A stretch of DNA of 64,000 nucleotides from Candidatus Obscuribacter sp. (GTDB lineage: Bacteria; Cyanobacteriota; Vampirovibrionia; Obscuribacterales; Obscuribacteraceae). Positions within the stretch are counted from its first letter, which is position 1; the number at the start of each line of letters is the position of its first letter. This document shows positions 53,181 through 62,601 of this stretch, one piece after another. The stretch covers positions 1,364,001 to 1,428,000 of the forward strand of contig JADJQZ010000001.1 of assembly GCA_016712465.1 (NCBI GenBank), given 5' to 3'. Under the pieces are notes generated by a model. That model worked only from the letters and a program-made list of their open reading frames with translations, was not told the origin of the DNA and did not search any database. Position numbers and translations under genes: made by a program.

Positions 53181-54704
53181 TTGATCTTGCCTGCCAATCA
53201 AGAAATCAAAACTACAGACGGGCTTCCCACCCCGGCGCTGTCAGAGGACAGTCCGCCCGTAGACCTGGTTCTTTCTTATCAGACCGGTAACTTTGTAGCC
53301 ACCCGCCTCCTCCTTCTGGCACTCTCGCCGCTCTGGTTTGCCTGGTCGCTTTTCTGCCTGGTCGGATTATTTACCGAAGGTGGAAAAGCCGGGTGGTTAG
53401 TTGATTTCAACCAGATGGCGGCGGCGGCATTCTGCTATGCGAGTTTGCTCGCTCTCAGCTTTTTTGCCCTGCGGGTTTGCTCCGATACCAGGCTTCATCT
53501 GGGAGAAAACGGTGTGCGGCTGCCATTACGGTTCTTGCTCGAAAGCCGGGGGCGACTGAAGCGTTCATGGTCGGAGCTTGTTCAAGTAGACTTTCTTGAA
53601 GACGGCAACCTCCGCACCCAGGTCAGTACGATGACTCTGGTTTTCCAAGACGGTGCGCGGGTACCCTTGCGTCTTGCCGGTCTGGGGCGAGCAGCCTTGA
53701 AGAACCTGCTTCTCATCTTTTCCATCAAGGCGCCCTCCGTCACTTTTCGTCCCGAACTATCCCAGGTGGATCTCTCTTTACCGGTAGGAGCCGTATCTGC
53801 TTCCGGTCTTGGTCTGCATCCCTCCTATACGCAACTCTGGGAAGAAGAGATGGCCAGCCGTTTCGGTTCGACCAGTTTTGTGCCTCTCAAGCCCGGCGAT
53901 AAGTTGCGTGATGGGCAGATTCAGATTACAGGACAACTTGGCTTTGGCGGACTGGCAGCGGTTTATCTGGCTACGCTTCAACCGGCAGGACGCTGCGTAG
54001 TAGTGAAGGAAGCGGTGCTGCCCCTGGGAGTGGAGGCGGCGCTGAAAGAAAAAGCCGTGGCACTGTTCCAGCGCGAGGCTGAGATTCTGAGCCAGGTCCG
54101 GCATAAGAGAATCGTGTCTATTGAGGATAACTTTCAAGAAAATGACAGACATTACCTGGTGCTCTCACATGTGGACGGCATCGACTTGCGCCGCTTCATC
54201 AAGCAGGAAGGCGCGATAAAGAGCGTGGTGGCAGCTCGCTGGCTCTTTGACCTGTCCTCAGTGCTGGTTTATTTGCATGGACTTGAACGACCGGTTTTGC
54301 ACCGAGATTTGACTCCCGACAATGTGGTTATAACCAGTGATGGGGAGTTGGTTTTGATAGACTTTGGCGTGGCTGCCAGCTTTGTGGGAGAAGCCACCGG
54401 CACCCTTGTCGGCAAACAGTCTTATATACCACCTGAGCAATACCGGGGCAAGGCCTGTCCGGCAAGCGATCTTTATGCCCTGGCCTGTACCATTGCTTTC
54501 TGTTTGAATGGTGAAGACCCTGAACCGCTTGCAACTCTCGGCGAGAGTTCGCTTCCTGCGGGAGTCGATGCCGAACTCTTTCAACTATTGAGGGAAATGA
54601 CTGAACAGGACTGGCATTTGCGTCCGCCATCGGCAAAAGTTGTAGCAGCAAGAAGTGAGGCTATCTGCAAGCGTCTCATCCATGGCTTTGAGGCAGCTTC
54701 ATGA
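53181..54704 (+). CDS. Membrane Ser/Thr kinase with N-terminal transmembrane and PH-like region
   Basis: 507 residues. Two helices at 42-63 and 78-98, then a PH-like domain to about 190, then a kinase domain: GQLGFGGLAAVY loop, Lys276 in VVVKEAVL, HRDLTPDN with Asp376, DFG at 394-396. TTG 53181 or TTG 53187 follows GGGGAGA. Ends by overlapping the next kinase in ATGA. Both share the layout TM-TM-PH-kinase, so they are probably a duplicated pair. Confidence 0.88.
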   Translation: MILPANQEIKTTDGLPTPALSEDSPPVDLVLSYQTGNFVATRLLLLALSPLWFAWSLFCLVGLFTEGGKAGWLVDFNQMAAAAFCYASLLALSFFALRVCSDTRLHLGENGVRLPLRFLLESRGRLKRSWSELVQVDFLEDGNLRTQVSTMTLVFQDGARVPLRLAGLGRAALKNLLLIFSIKAPSVTFRPELSQVDLSLPVGAVSASGLGLHPSYTQLWEEEMASRFGSTSFVPLKPGDKLRDGQIQITGQLGFGGLAAVYLATLQPAGRCVVVKEAVLPLGVEAALKEKAVALFQREAEILSQVRHKRIVSIEDNFQENDRHYLVLSHVDGIDLRRFIKQEGAIKSVVAARWLFDLSSVLVYLHGLERPVLHRDLTPDNVVITSDGELVLIDFGVAASFVGEATGTLVGKQSYIPPEQYRGKACPASDLYALACTIAFCLNGEDPEPLATLGESSLPAGVDAELFQLLREMTEQDWHLRPPSAKVVAARSEAICKRLIHGFEAAS

Positions 54705-56437
54705 GTGCTGAGTTCGAGTCTGAGCGAATTGATAGGGATGCAGCCTTGCCATCGCCGCTGGTGCCTGTTAGCCATACCAATGCGGAAGAGTCGGTGTTCT
54801 TTCCTGAGGAAAGCGAGCTTAGTTTTTGTCTTGGTGGAGTGCGGGTTTACCGAAGGCTCTACCAGAAAACCTCCTTTGCCAAACAGTTCCTCTGGCTGAA
54901 TATCGGTTTCTGGGCTGTCTTTCTCATTTACTTGACTTATCTGCAGGCGCTAGGCATCGGCATGCCTCAGCCGGGTGGTTTTGTTGCTCAATTTTCTTTA
55001 CTGCTCCTGCTTGTCTTCATGGCCATTCCGGCCAGCCTGACGGCCCTTTATGTGTCGCAGTCGGCCAGACCGCGGCGGGTGAAGCTCTTGAGCCGGCATC
55101 TGGTGATCTGGGCTCCAGTGACGGCAGGTTCGTTCTCGGAGATAGCCATACCATGGAGCGATATCAGCCAGGTTGAAGTGAAGCCTGCAAAACGCTTTCT
55201 CTTGCCGGAAACTCGTTGTCTTTTGATTCAGACCAGGTGGGGGCTGGTGCACAAGATTCCCTTCGAAGATGTGCTTGTAGACAATAGCGAAGCTGGTTTT
55301 TTCAATCGGCTGGAAGTCTTTGCTCCGTCCCTGGCGGCCAAGGTAAACCGGGCGGTGCCGCTATCAGAGAGCGAAGCCGCTCCCGGTTTTACTGAACTCT
55401 GGCTACATTCCTTCGCTACTACCGGTTTGAGAGCCAACGACGGGCTGCTTGCCCCCGGTCAGAAGCTCAAGCAAGGGCGCTACACAGTGGCAGGTGTACT
55501 GGGCGGCGGCGGTCAGGGCAATACTTATCTGGCGGCTCTAGCAGCAGATTCTGCTCAAAACGCGCCTGACCCCGCACATCCTTCGGAGGTTGTACTGACG
55601 GAGAAGGCTGTGTTCTCACATCCTTCGGAGGTTGTACTGACGGAGAAGGCTGTGTCCTCACATCCTTCGGAGGTTGTACTGACGGAGAAGGCTGTGTTCT
55701 CACATCCTTCGGAGGTTGTACTGACGGAGAAGGCTGTGTTCTCACATCCTTCGGAGGTTGTACTTAAAGAATATATTTTGCCCGTCTATCGAGGCACAAG
55801 GCTCCTGGAGAACATTTCCAGTCGGTTTTTCGCCGAAGCGGAGTTGCTGGCAAAGCTTGATCATCCAGGCGTGGTCAAGTTGCTTGATCACTTTGTGGAA
55901 GACTTCCGTGGTTATCTGGTGCTCGAATACGTGGAGGGCAAGTCTCTGAAAGAGCTGGTCATGTTGCAAGGTCCGCAAACCGAGCGCTTTGCCATAGAGG
56001 TGGCGCGCCAACTTGCCCTGGTGCTCAAGTATTTGCATGAACAGTTTCCGCCGGTGGTGCATCGCGATTTGAGCCCGGACAACATCATCGTTGGTCTTGA
56101 TGGGCAGATTAAGATTGTGGATTTTAACGTAGCCAGGCGGTTAGAAAATTCCAACCGAACTGCCGTTGTCGGCAAGCACGCCTATTTGCCGCCCGAGCAG
56201 TTTCGGGGGCGGCCTACCACCCAGAGCGATCTCTACGCGTTGGGCGGAACGCTTTTCTATCTGGTCACCGGTGTGGAGCCCGCCCCGCTTTCCTGCTCCC
56301 GCCCGGGCGAGACGGCAGCTGTCTCGGCGGAATTTTCGAGGATTGTGGCAAAGTGCACCGAACTTTCTCTTGGCGACCGCTACCGGAGTGCTGAAGAGGT
56401 TTTCAGGGATTTGTCAAGAATAGCTGGCGATTCGTAA
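54701..56437 (+). CDS. Membrane Ser/Thr kinase with repeat insertion in the N-lobe
   Basis: 578 residues. Two membrane helices (about 63-85, 94-117), PH-like domain to about 225, then a kinase domain: G-loop GVLGGGGQGNTY (266-276), a tandem 14-residue repeat (293-355), beta-3 Lys356 in EVVLKEYIL, HRDLSPDN with Asp456, and DFN (474-476) where DFG is expected. The magnesium-binding Asp is still present, so activity is possible but unusual. The ATG overlaps the previous gene's stop by four bases. Repeat insertion is described separately. Confidence 0.86.
   Translation: MSAEFESERIDRDAALPSPLVPVSHTNAEESVFFPEESELSFCLGGVRVYRRLYQKTSFAKQFLWLNIGFWAVFLIYLTYLQALGIGMPQPGGFVAQFSLLLLLVFMAIPASLTALYVSQSARPRRVKLLSRHLVIWAPVTAGSFSEIAIPWSDISQVEVKPAKRFLLPETRCLLIQTRWGLVHKIPFEDVLVDNSEAGFFNRLEVFAPSLAAKVNRAVPLSESEAAPGFTELWLHSFATTGLRANDGLLAPGQKLKQGRYTVAGVLGGGGQGNTYLAALAADSAQNAPDPAHPSEVVLTEKAVFSHPSEVVLTEKAVSSHPSEVVLTEKAVFSHPSEVVLTEKAVFSHPSEVVLKEYILPVYRGTRLLENISSRFFAEAELLAKLDHPGVVKLLDHFVEDFRGYLVLEYVEGKSLKELVMLQGPQTERFAIEVARQLALVLKYLHEQFPPVVHRDLSPDNIIVGLDGQIKIVDFNVARRLENSNRTAVVGKHAYLPPEQFRGRPTTQSDLYALGGTLFYLVTGVEPAPLSCSRPGETAAVSAEFSRIVAKCTELSLGDRYRSAEEVFRDLSRIAGDS
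55575..55764 (+). repeat. 42-base in-frame minisatellite within a kinase gene
   Basis: Four full copies (55575-55616, 55617-55658, 55659-55700, 55701-55742) and a partial fifth of 22 bases. The second copy has a single base difference (Phe to Ser), the others match. Each copy encodes HPSEVVLTEKAV(F/S)S; the last runs into EVVLKEYIL, the real beta-3 strand, so the units look like duplications of that strand with its Lys changed to Thr. Unit length is divisible by 3, so copy changes keep frame. Confidence 0.95.
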
Positions 56438-56535
56438 ACATTAGTCGCGTAAGGTTGTGATTGGCGCTCACATCTGCGACCATTCTGTCATCTAGAGAGC
56501 ATATTCTTTAGGCTGAGAGAGAAAGAGGGTAGAGC

Positions 56536-57495
56536 ATGTTTCTTGGCTGTACAGGGAATCTCTCAGGCGAACGAGCGCCTGAAACTGGTTATACTTTCGG
56601 CAAGTGTCCATGGCCATTGCTAGTTCTAACAGTCTTAGTTGTGGGGCTTGGTGTTTCCGGCTGCGGCGGCTTTGTCGATTTGGCCCCGGGAGCCGGGGTC
56701 GATAGCAAGAGAATCGTTGTCCTCGGCTCCGACACCATGGAGTCTATGGTGCGGAACTGGGCTAATGGATATATGACTGAGAATCCAGGCTGCCAGGTGA
56801 CAGTCAGCGCCGGTGATACCGGGGCTGGTATCAGAGGCCTTATTGCCGGTGAAATTGATGTTGCCAGCGCATCACGCGAATTGAGCCAGGAAGAGAACGC
56901 CCTGGTTCATAAAGAGAAGACCCATCTGAAGCGAGTCATGGTGGCAAGAGATTCCATCGCCGTGATAGTGAACCCAGTCAATAAGCTGGACGAGATTGGA
57001 CTTGATGATCTGCGTCTGGTTTATGCCGGAGAGATTAAGACCTGGGATAAGCTAAGCAAAGAGGAAACCAAGGCTGAGCCTATCAGGGTGTTTGCTCGGG
57101 AAATGACCAGCGGCACCGCCGATTGTTTTAGAGAGCATGTCATGCAAGACAAGCCCTTCGGCCCGGAGGTGAAGCTCATGCCTTCTTCGGAAGCCGTGAT
57201 CGGGGCGGTTTTCGGAAACCGGCTCGGCATAGGATTTGTCGGCATGTCCCAGGCCCAGGGTGCCAAAGATAAGGTGAAGATTCTGGAGCTTTCGCTGCGT
57301 ACTGAGGCTATCAAAGAACCTGCTCAGGGCGAGGCCTCTCGCTCTTTGACCCTGGATTCCTATCCTCTGTCGCGCCCATTGTACGTTTATTACAATGCAA
57401 AGACCGAGACTAAGGTAAAACCGTTTATAGACTATCTGCAGGGCAAAAATGGCCGCAAGCAGGTAGTGGAAATGGGCTTTATGCCTGCCCCCTAG
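56536..57495 (+). CDS. PstS-like phosphate-binding lipoprotein
   Basis: 319 residues. Lipobox LGVSGC with Cys43 after a long N-region, then a PBP-type domain: VLGSDTMESMVRNWANGY, AGDTGAGIRGLIAGEIDVA, SRELSQEE and MTSGTADCF are typical of PstS-like phosphate-binding proteins. AGAGGG precedes ATG 56536. No PstCAB genes follow; metH is next, so it may be an orphan binding protein or sensor. Confidence 0.84.
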   Translation: MFLGCTGNLSGERAPETGYTFGKCPWPLLVLTVLVVGLGVSGCGGFVDLAPGAGVDSKRIVVLGSDTMESMVRNWANGYMTENPGCQVTVSAGDTGAGIRGLIAGEIDVASASRELSQEENALVHKEKTHLKRVMVARDSIAVIVNPVNKLDEIGLDDLRLVYAGEIKTWDKLSKEETKAEPIRVFAREMTSGTADCFREHVMQDKPFGPEVKLMPSSEAVIGAVFGNRLGIGFVGMSQAQGAKDKVKILELSLRTEAIKEPAQGEASRSLTLDSYPLSRPLYVYYNAKTETKVKPFIDYLQGKNGRKQVVEMGFMPAP

Positions 57496-57536
57496 CCTGT
57501 TCGTTCTGATTGTTCGTTTGCTTACCTGGAGACCCC

Positions 57537-60500
57537 GTGGATTTTCTCAAAGCCCTCAAAGAAAAGGTGCTGATATTTGATGGAGCCATGGGCAGCTCCA
57601 TCCATACCTACGATCTCAGTCTTGATGACTACCACGGCTACGAGAATTGTCCTGAGATTCTGGTGGAAAGTCGCCCCCAGGTCATCGCCGAAATTCACGA
57701 GTCTTTCTTCAAAGTCGGCTGTGACTGTGTGGAGACGGATACCTTCGGCGGCTCGCCCATTGTTCTGGCGGAGTTTGATCTGGCCCACCGGGCCTATGAG
57801 TTGAATCGCAAAGCGGCCGAGCTGGCAAAGGAAGTAGCTTCTTCGTTTACAGATAAGCGCCGCTATGTCTCCGGCTCCATCGGGCCAACTACCAAGATTC
57901 CCTCCCTCGGGCACATCGACTTTACGGTCATGAAAGACGCCTACTACGAGCAGGTGCGTGGCTTGATCGACGGCGGCGTGGACGTGCTGCAGTTTGAAAC
58001 AGGGCAAGATCTTTTGCAGGCCAAAGCGGCAATCATAGCCATTCTTGATTATTTCAAAGTGATTGGGCGTAAGATTCCGATTATCACTCAGGTCACCCTG
58101 GAAGCGCCGCCTCTAGGCACTATGTTGGTGGGCACCGATATCTCAGCGGCGCTCACCACTCTTGCTTCCTTTCCCGTGGATGTCATCGGTATCAACTGTG
58201 CCACCGGCCCCACCGAGATGTACGATCCGGTGCGCTATCTTTGCGAAAACTCGCCTACCGCCGTGTCCGTGCTGCCAAACGCCGGTCTGCCCGAGAATGT
58301 AAACGGCGAAACCGTCTACAAGTTACGCCCGGATGAACTAGCATCAGCCATTGAGCACTTTGTCAAAAATGACGGCGTCAATATCGTGGGCGGTTGTTGC
58401 GGCACTACTCCCGAGCACCTGCAGGCGGTGGTGGCGAAAGTGGAGGGGCTCAGCCCCAAGAAGCGCAAACCTGAATTCACGCCGGCCGTAGCCAGCATTT
58501 ACACTTCCTGTCCGCTGGAACTGGACAGTGCCATGATGCAGCCGCCATTGATCGTGGGTGAGCGCACCAATACGAACGGCTCCAAAAAATTTAAAGACCT
58601 CTTGCAAGCCGAAGATCTGGACGGTATGGTCTCCATGGCTCGGGAGCAGGAGAAGGAAGGAGCGCACATCCTGGATGTGTGTACGGCCTATGTGGGACGG
58701 GATGAAGTGAAGGATATGTCTTCCTTCATCAGGCGTCTCAACACCGAACTGACCATTCCTATCATGGTCGATACCACCGAATATTCGGTACTGTCTCAGT
58801 CTCTCAGTTTGATCGCCGGTAAGCCCATCGTCAATTCCATAAACCTGGAAGACGGCGAAGAAAAAATGCTCAAGAAGGTTGAGCTGATCACCAGATATGG
58901 TGCAGCCGCCGTGGCCCTGACCATCGATGAAAAGGGAATGGCCAAGGAGGCGCAGCAGAAGCTCTCCATTGCTCGTCGCATTTACGACCTGGCGGTGCAC
59001 GCCGGCATGGCCCCCAGCGATCTAATCTTCGATGCGCTCACCTTTACCCTCTCCACCGGTAACGAAGATGACAGGCGCTTAGGCATCGCCACTCTCGATG
59101 GTATCAGGCTGATCAAGGAGAATCTGCCCGGAGTTAAGACTATTCTTGGTGTAAGCAATATTTCCTTCGGTTTTGATGCGCGCATCAGACGCATTTTAAA
59201 CTCGGTCTTCCTGCACTATGCGGTGGAAGCCGGCCTCGATATGGCTATCGTCAATGCTCAGAAAATCCTGCCCCTCTATCGCATCGACGAAGAAGAAAGA
59301 GAGTATCACCGCAAGCTGGTTTTCGATGAGCGTATAGCCGCTGGTGCTGACGGCATCGGTGGTTATGATCCGCTATTTGCCCTTCTGGACTTCTATCAGA
59401 AGAAGCAGAAGTCTGACAAAAAGGTGGTGCGAAGCGTAAACCTCTCTATCGAGGAGAAGCTCAAACAACGAGTCATTGACGGCGACCGGGTTGGTATCGA
59501 CATTGATCTGGCAAAGGCCCTTGAGGCCTACAAGCCTCTCGATATTATCAATAACATCTTGCTGGATGGCATGAAAGTGGTGGGCGAACTTTTTGGTTCC
59601 GGCAAGATGCAATTGCCCTTTGTCTTGCAGTCGGCTGAAACCATGAAGTCGGCTGTTTCCTACCTGGAGCCATTTATGGAGAGGGTAGAGGGCTCGGCCC
59701 GGGGCACGATGGTACTGGCTACTGTCAAGGGCGATGTGCACGATATCGGCAAGAACCTGGTGGACATCATTCTCACTAATAACGGCTACAAGGTATTCAA
59801 TCTTGGTATCAAGCAATCCATAGAAAACATTGCCGCCGCCGCCCTTGAACATAAAGCCGATTGCATCGGTATGAGCGGGCTTCTGGTCAAGTCTACCGTG
59901 ATCATGAAGGAGAATCTGGAGATTCTCAATCAAAGAGGCATTACCACACCGGTTATATTGGGTGGGGCTGCTCTCACAAGGCGTTATGTGGAAGAAGACT
60001 GTCGCCGGGTTTATGGCGGCAAGTTGTTTTATGGTCAGGATGCCTTCGACGACCTGCACATTATGGAAGCCATAGCCTCCGGTCGTGAAGACGAGCTTCT
60101 TCGCGGGCTTGAGGCAGAGCCGACCGATCAATGCGAAGATGACGATGACGATTTCGGTGATGAGCAAGCCGAAGGCGAGAATAACGGCAAGAACTCTGAA
60201 GTCTCCCACCATCTTCCGCTCAAGCTACGTTCCGATGTGGAAAGAGCGCTCCCGGTCTGCCTGCCGCCTTTCTTGGGTCGCAAGGTACTCACCGATTTCG
60301 ATCTGGATGAGATCTTCTCTTTCATCAACGAAAATTCCCTGATTCGCGGGCAGTTTAGAGTTCGACAGGGCGATATGCCCGATGCTCAATATGAGGCTAT
60401 GCTTGCCGAGAAAGTTTATCCGGCTTTGAATGCCCTCAAGGAGCGCTGCCGGAAAGAGAAACTTCTTGCTCCGGCCGCGGTTTATGGTTATTACCCCTGC

Positions 60501-61127
60501 CTCTCTCGCGGCAATGAACTTTTGGTTTACGAGCCGGACCCTTTGCTGAGCCCCGCTGAAGTCATTGCAGGCAAGCGCCGCGACGGCAGCCCCATTGAGC
60601 TCAAGCACAAACTTTCCTTTTCCTTCCCGCGGCAGGACTTCGGGCGTCATCTTTGCATAGCCGACTTCTTTAGAGACGAGGAAGAAGGCGGCTATGACAT
60701 ACTGCCTCTGCAGGTTGTGACCATGGGGCAGATTGCCAGTGAGCATACGGCCAGACTCTTTAGCGCCGGTGAATACACTGAGTATCTTTATTTCCATGGG
60801 CTCTCAGTGGAGGCGGCGGAGGGACTGGCCGAGGTGGTGCACAAGCGGGTGCGGGCTGAGCTTGGTCTGGCTTCATACGATGCTACCGACCGGCGCAAGT
60901 TTTTCCAGCAGGGTTATCGCGGCACGCGCTTTAGTTTCGGCTATCCGGCCTGTCCGAACCTTGAAGATCAAAGTGGTCTCTTTCAGTTGCTCAAACCCGA
61001 GGAAATCGGCATGGAATTGACTGAAGAGTTCCAACTTGTGCCTGAGCAAAGTACGTCTGCGGTAGTGGTGGTTCATCCGCAAGCGAAGTATTTCAACGTC
61101 AGACGCAAGGCAGCGGTGCCGCGATGA
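57537..61127 (+). CDS. metH: Cobalamin-dependent methionine synthase
   Basis: Methylates homocysteine to methionine using methyl-H4folate and B12. 1196 residues, four modules: homocysteine domain (about 1-315; zinc Cys in GINCATGP and GGCCGTTPEH), pterin domain (335-610; ILDVCTAYVGRD, DTTEYSV), B12 cap and B12 domain (630-865; His735 in GDVHDIGKNLV), and AdoMet reactivation domain (900-1196; RGTRFSFGYPACPN). A run of Asp/Glu (around 60130-60180) links the last two. TGGAGA precedes GTG 57537; an in-frame start at 57510 lacks a site. Needs B12; so does the mutase at 44416. Confidence 0.96.
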   Translation: MDFLKALKEKVLIFDGAMGSSIHTYDLSLDDYHGYENCPEILVESRPQVIAEIHESFFKVGCDCVETDTFGGSPIVLAEFDLAHRAYELNRKAAELAKEVASSFTDKRRYVSGSIGPTTKIPSLGHIDFTVMKDAYYEQVRGLIDGGVDVLQFETGQDLLQAKAAIIAILDYFKVIGRKIPIITQVTLEAPPLGTMLVGTDISAALTTLASFPVDVIGINCATGPTEMYDPVRYLCENSPTAVSVLPNAGLPENVNGETVYKLRPDELASAIEHFVKNDGVNIVGGCCGTTPEHLQAVVAKVEGLSPKKRKPEFTPAVASIYTSCPLELDSAMMQPPLIVGERTNTNGSKKFKDLLQAEDLDGMVSMAREQEKEGAHILDVCTAYVGRDEVKDMSSFIRRLNTELTIPIMVDTTEYSVLSQSLSLIAGKPIVNSINLEDGEEKMLKKVELITRYGAAAVALTIDEKGMAKEAQQKLSIARRIYDLAVHAGMAPSDLIFDALTFTLSTGNEDDRRLGIATLDGIRLIKENLPGVKTILGVSNISFGFDARIRRILNSVFLHYAVEAGLDMAIVNAQKILPLYRIDEEEREYHRKLVFDERIAAGADGIGGYDPLFALLDFYQKKQKSDKKVVRSVNLSIEEKLKQRVIDGDRVGIDIDLAKALEAYKPLDIINNILLDGMKVVGELFGSGKMQLPFVLQSAETMKSAVSYLEPFMERVEGSARGTMVLATVKGDVHDIGKNLVDIILTNNGYKVFNLGIKQSIENIAAAALEHKADCIGMSGLLVKSTVIMKENLEILNQRGITTPVILGGAALTRRYVEEDCRRVYGGKLFYGQDAFDDLHIMEAIASGREDELLRGLEAEPTDQCEDDDDDFGDEQAEGENNGKNSEVSHHLPLKLRSDVERALPVCLPPFLGRKVLTDFDLDEIFSFINENSLIRGQFRVRQGDMPDAQYEAMLAEKVYPALNALKERCRKEKLLAPAAVYGYYPCLSRGNELLVYEPDPLLSPAEVIAGKRRDGSPIELKHKLSFSFPRQDFGRHLCIADFFRDEEEGGYDILPLQVVTMGQIASEHTARLFSAGEYTEYLYFHGLSVEAAEGLAEVVHKRVRAELGLASYDATDRRKFFQQGYRGTRFSFGYPACPNLEDQSGLFQLLKPEEIGMELTEEFQLVPEQSTSAVVVVHPQAKYFNVRRKAAVPR

Positions 61128-61161
61128 CTAAAGTTGAATCTCTGAGCCCGGGAGTAATAGC

Positions 61162-61689
61162 GTGAACTTGGACGAGCACAGCCCTGAGCCCTCTGAGATT
61201 GTGGTACGGGCCGCCACGGTTGCTGACGCGCAGGGTGTCTTGGAAGCGCACTTCGCCGCCGTGCACAGCGCCGCAGCCCATTATCCCGCCAAATTTTATG
61301 ATGATGAAACTCTCGATGACTGGTCGCCGATCGTTGACGAGCAGCGCGTGCAAAACTTTCTTGCCACCTGGAAGCCTGACCAGGAAGTGATGCATGTGGC
61401 TTGCCTGGATGATTTCGTCTGCGGTTTTGCCTCGATTTACGTGCCGTCCTCGGAACTTAGAGCCTGCTATGTGCATCCCGAAGCCACCGGTCTTGGCGTC
61501 GGCGGAAGGCTTTTATCCAGTCTGGAGGGCGCTGCCCGCGAACTCAGGTTGGGCTGGCTTACCCTGGACGCTTCTCTAAATGCCGAGAACTTTTATAATG
61601 CCATGGGCTACCAGTCTGACGGTATCGCCCGTCACTTGCTGCCCACGGGGCGCCACATGAACTGTGTGCGAATGTACAAGTTTCTTTGA
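61162..61689 (+). CDS. GNAT-family N-acetyltransferase
   Basis: 175 residues. The acetyl-CoA loop reads CYVHPEATGLGVGGRLL, followed by the C-terminal ASLNAENFYNAMGYQSD strand/helix. Acceptor not identifiable. GGGAG precedes GTG 61162; it follows metH by 34 bases and could be cotranscribed. Confidence 0.82.
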   Translation: MNLDEHSPEPSEIVVRAATVADAQGVLEAHFAAVHSAAAHYPAKFYDDETLDDWSPIVDEQRVQNFLATWKPDQEVMHVACLDDFVCGFASIYVPSSELRACYVHPEATGLGVGGRLLSSLEGAARELRLGWLTLDASLNAENFYNAMGYQSDGIARHLLPTGRHMNCVRMYKFL

Positions 61690-61726
61690 GGCATAATAGG
61701 CATAGCAGCTATGTCGGTGCACTAAA

Positions 61727-62356
61727 GTGTTCGAATGGTTTACTCAGAGAGCAATTGAAGTAACAGTTCGGGCACAGCAGGAGGCTCGTGACTTAGGGCA
61801 TCCTTTTGTTGGTTCTGAACATATTCTGCTGGGTTTGATTGGATTAGAGGGCGGTGTTGCATTCAACACTTTGCAGAAATTCAATGTGGAGCTTGATGCT
61901 ATTCGCGAGGAACTATTAAGGAGTAGCGCACGTGGCTTGCCCCTGCCCGACGAGCTTCTGCCTTTTACACCCCGTGCCAAACGGGCTCTGGAGCTTTCCT
62001 GGGATGAAGCCAGGCAATTGCACCACAACTATATTGGCACTGAGCATCTTTTAGTGGGCTTAGCCCAGGAAGGTGGCGGATATTGTCCCCGAATCTTAAA
62101 AGCGCAGGGAGTTGACCTGGCAGATCTGCAGCTTGCAGTTTGGGAGACTTTACTAGAATGGTATCTAGCTCAGGCAACCAGAGCTGAGTCCGGCGCACAT
62201 GATTTTGGCTGTGCAGGAATTCTACTGTGCCGACTCGGTCGGCTTAGCGATGCCGATAGACATTTCGCCAGAGCCCTGCTGTTGCCTGGCGGTGAGTCAT
62301 TCGAGTCGGAGGCATTGGCTTGCCGAGCCACGATAAACGAGAGGACTCAGACTTAG
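61727..62356 (+). CDS. Stand-alone Clp N-terminal (ClpC-type) domain protein
   Basis: 209 residues. Two Clp_N repeats (about 5-65: GHPFVGSEHILLGLIGLEGG; about 80-145: HHNYIGTEHLLVGLAQEGGG) and a C-terminal TPR-like pair (LGRLSDADRHFARALLL). No ATPase module follows. Clp_N domains recruit adaptors and substrates to ClpC; alone it could compete with or regulate ClpC. GTG 61727 lacks a strong ribosome site. Confidence 0.8.
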   Translation: MFEWFTQRAIEVTVRAQQEARDLGHPFVGSEHILLGLIGLEGGVAFNTLQKFNVELDAIREELLRSSARGLPLPDELLPFTPRAKRALELSWDEARQLHHNYIGTEHLLVGLAQEGGGYCPRILKAQGVDLADLQLAVWETLLEWYLAQATRAESGAHDFGCAGILLCRLGRLSDADRHFARALLLPGGESFESEALACRATINERTQT

Positions 62357-62601
62357 TTAGAAAGATTGGCCTATCGCTAGTGATTAACGCCAGTCTTATT
62401 GAGCATCGGTTGTGGAAAGTCACATGGGAAAACGATTCGAGTGCCAAATCGGATCTGTTTTGCTGTCCTGACTCATTCGATGCGGCGCCATCGCTCAATA
62501 CTTAAATGGTAAGCGAAAACGAGAGGTTAAAACGATTCACAAATAAAACCTCGAAGTGTTTCGGCGTCACTGATTCGTTCGGCATCTACATGTTTTCTCC
62601 A

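Noticed and set aside
55467..55745. Minus-strand frame with TQPSPSVQPPKDVR repeats
   Set aside because: It is the reverse reading of the 42-base minisatellite in the kinase gene.
55575..55764. Considered as a CRISPR array
   Set aside because: Copies are contiguous with no spacers and lie in a kinase reading frame.
62320..62505. 61-residue frame after the Clp-N gene
   Set aside because: Starts inside the preceding gene and lacks any motif.
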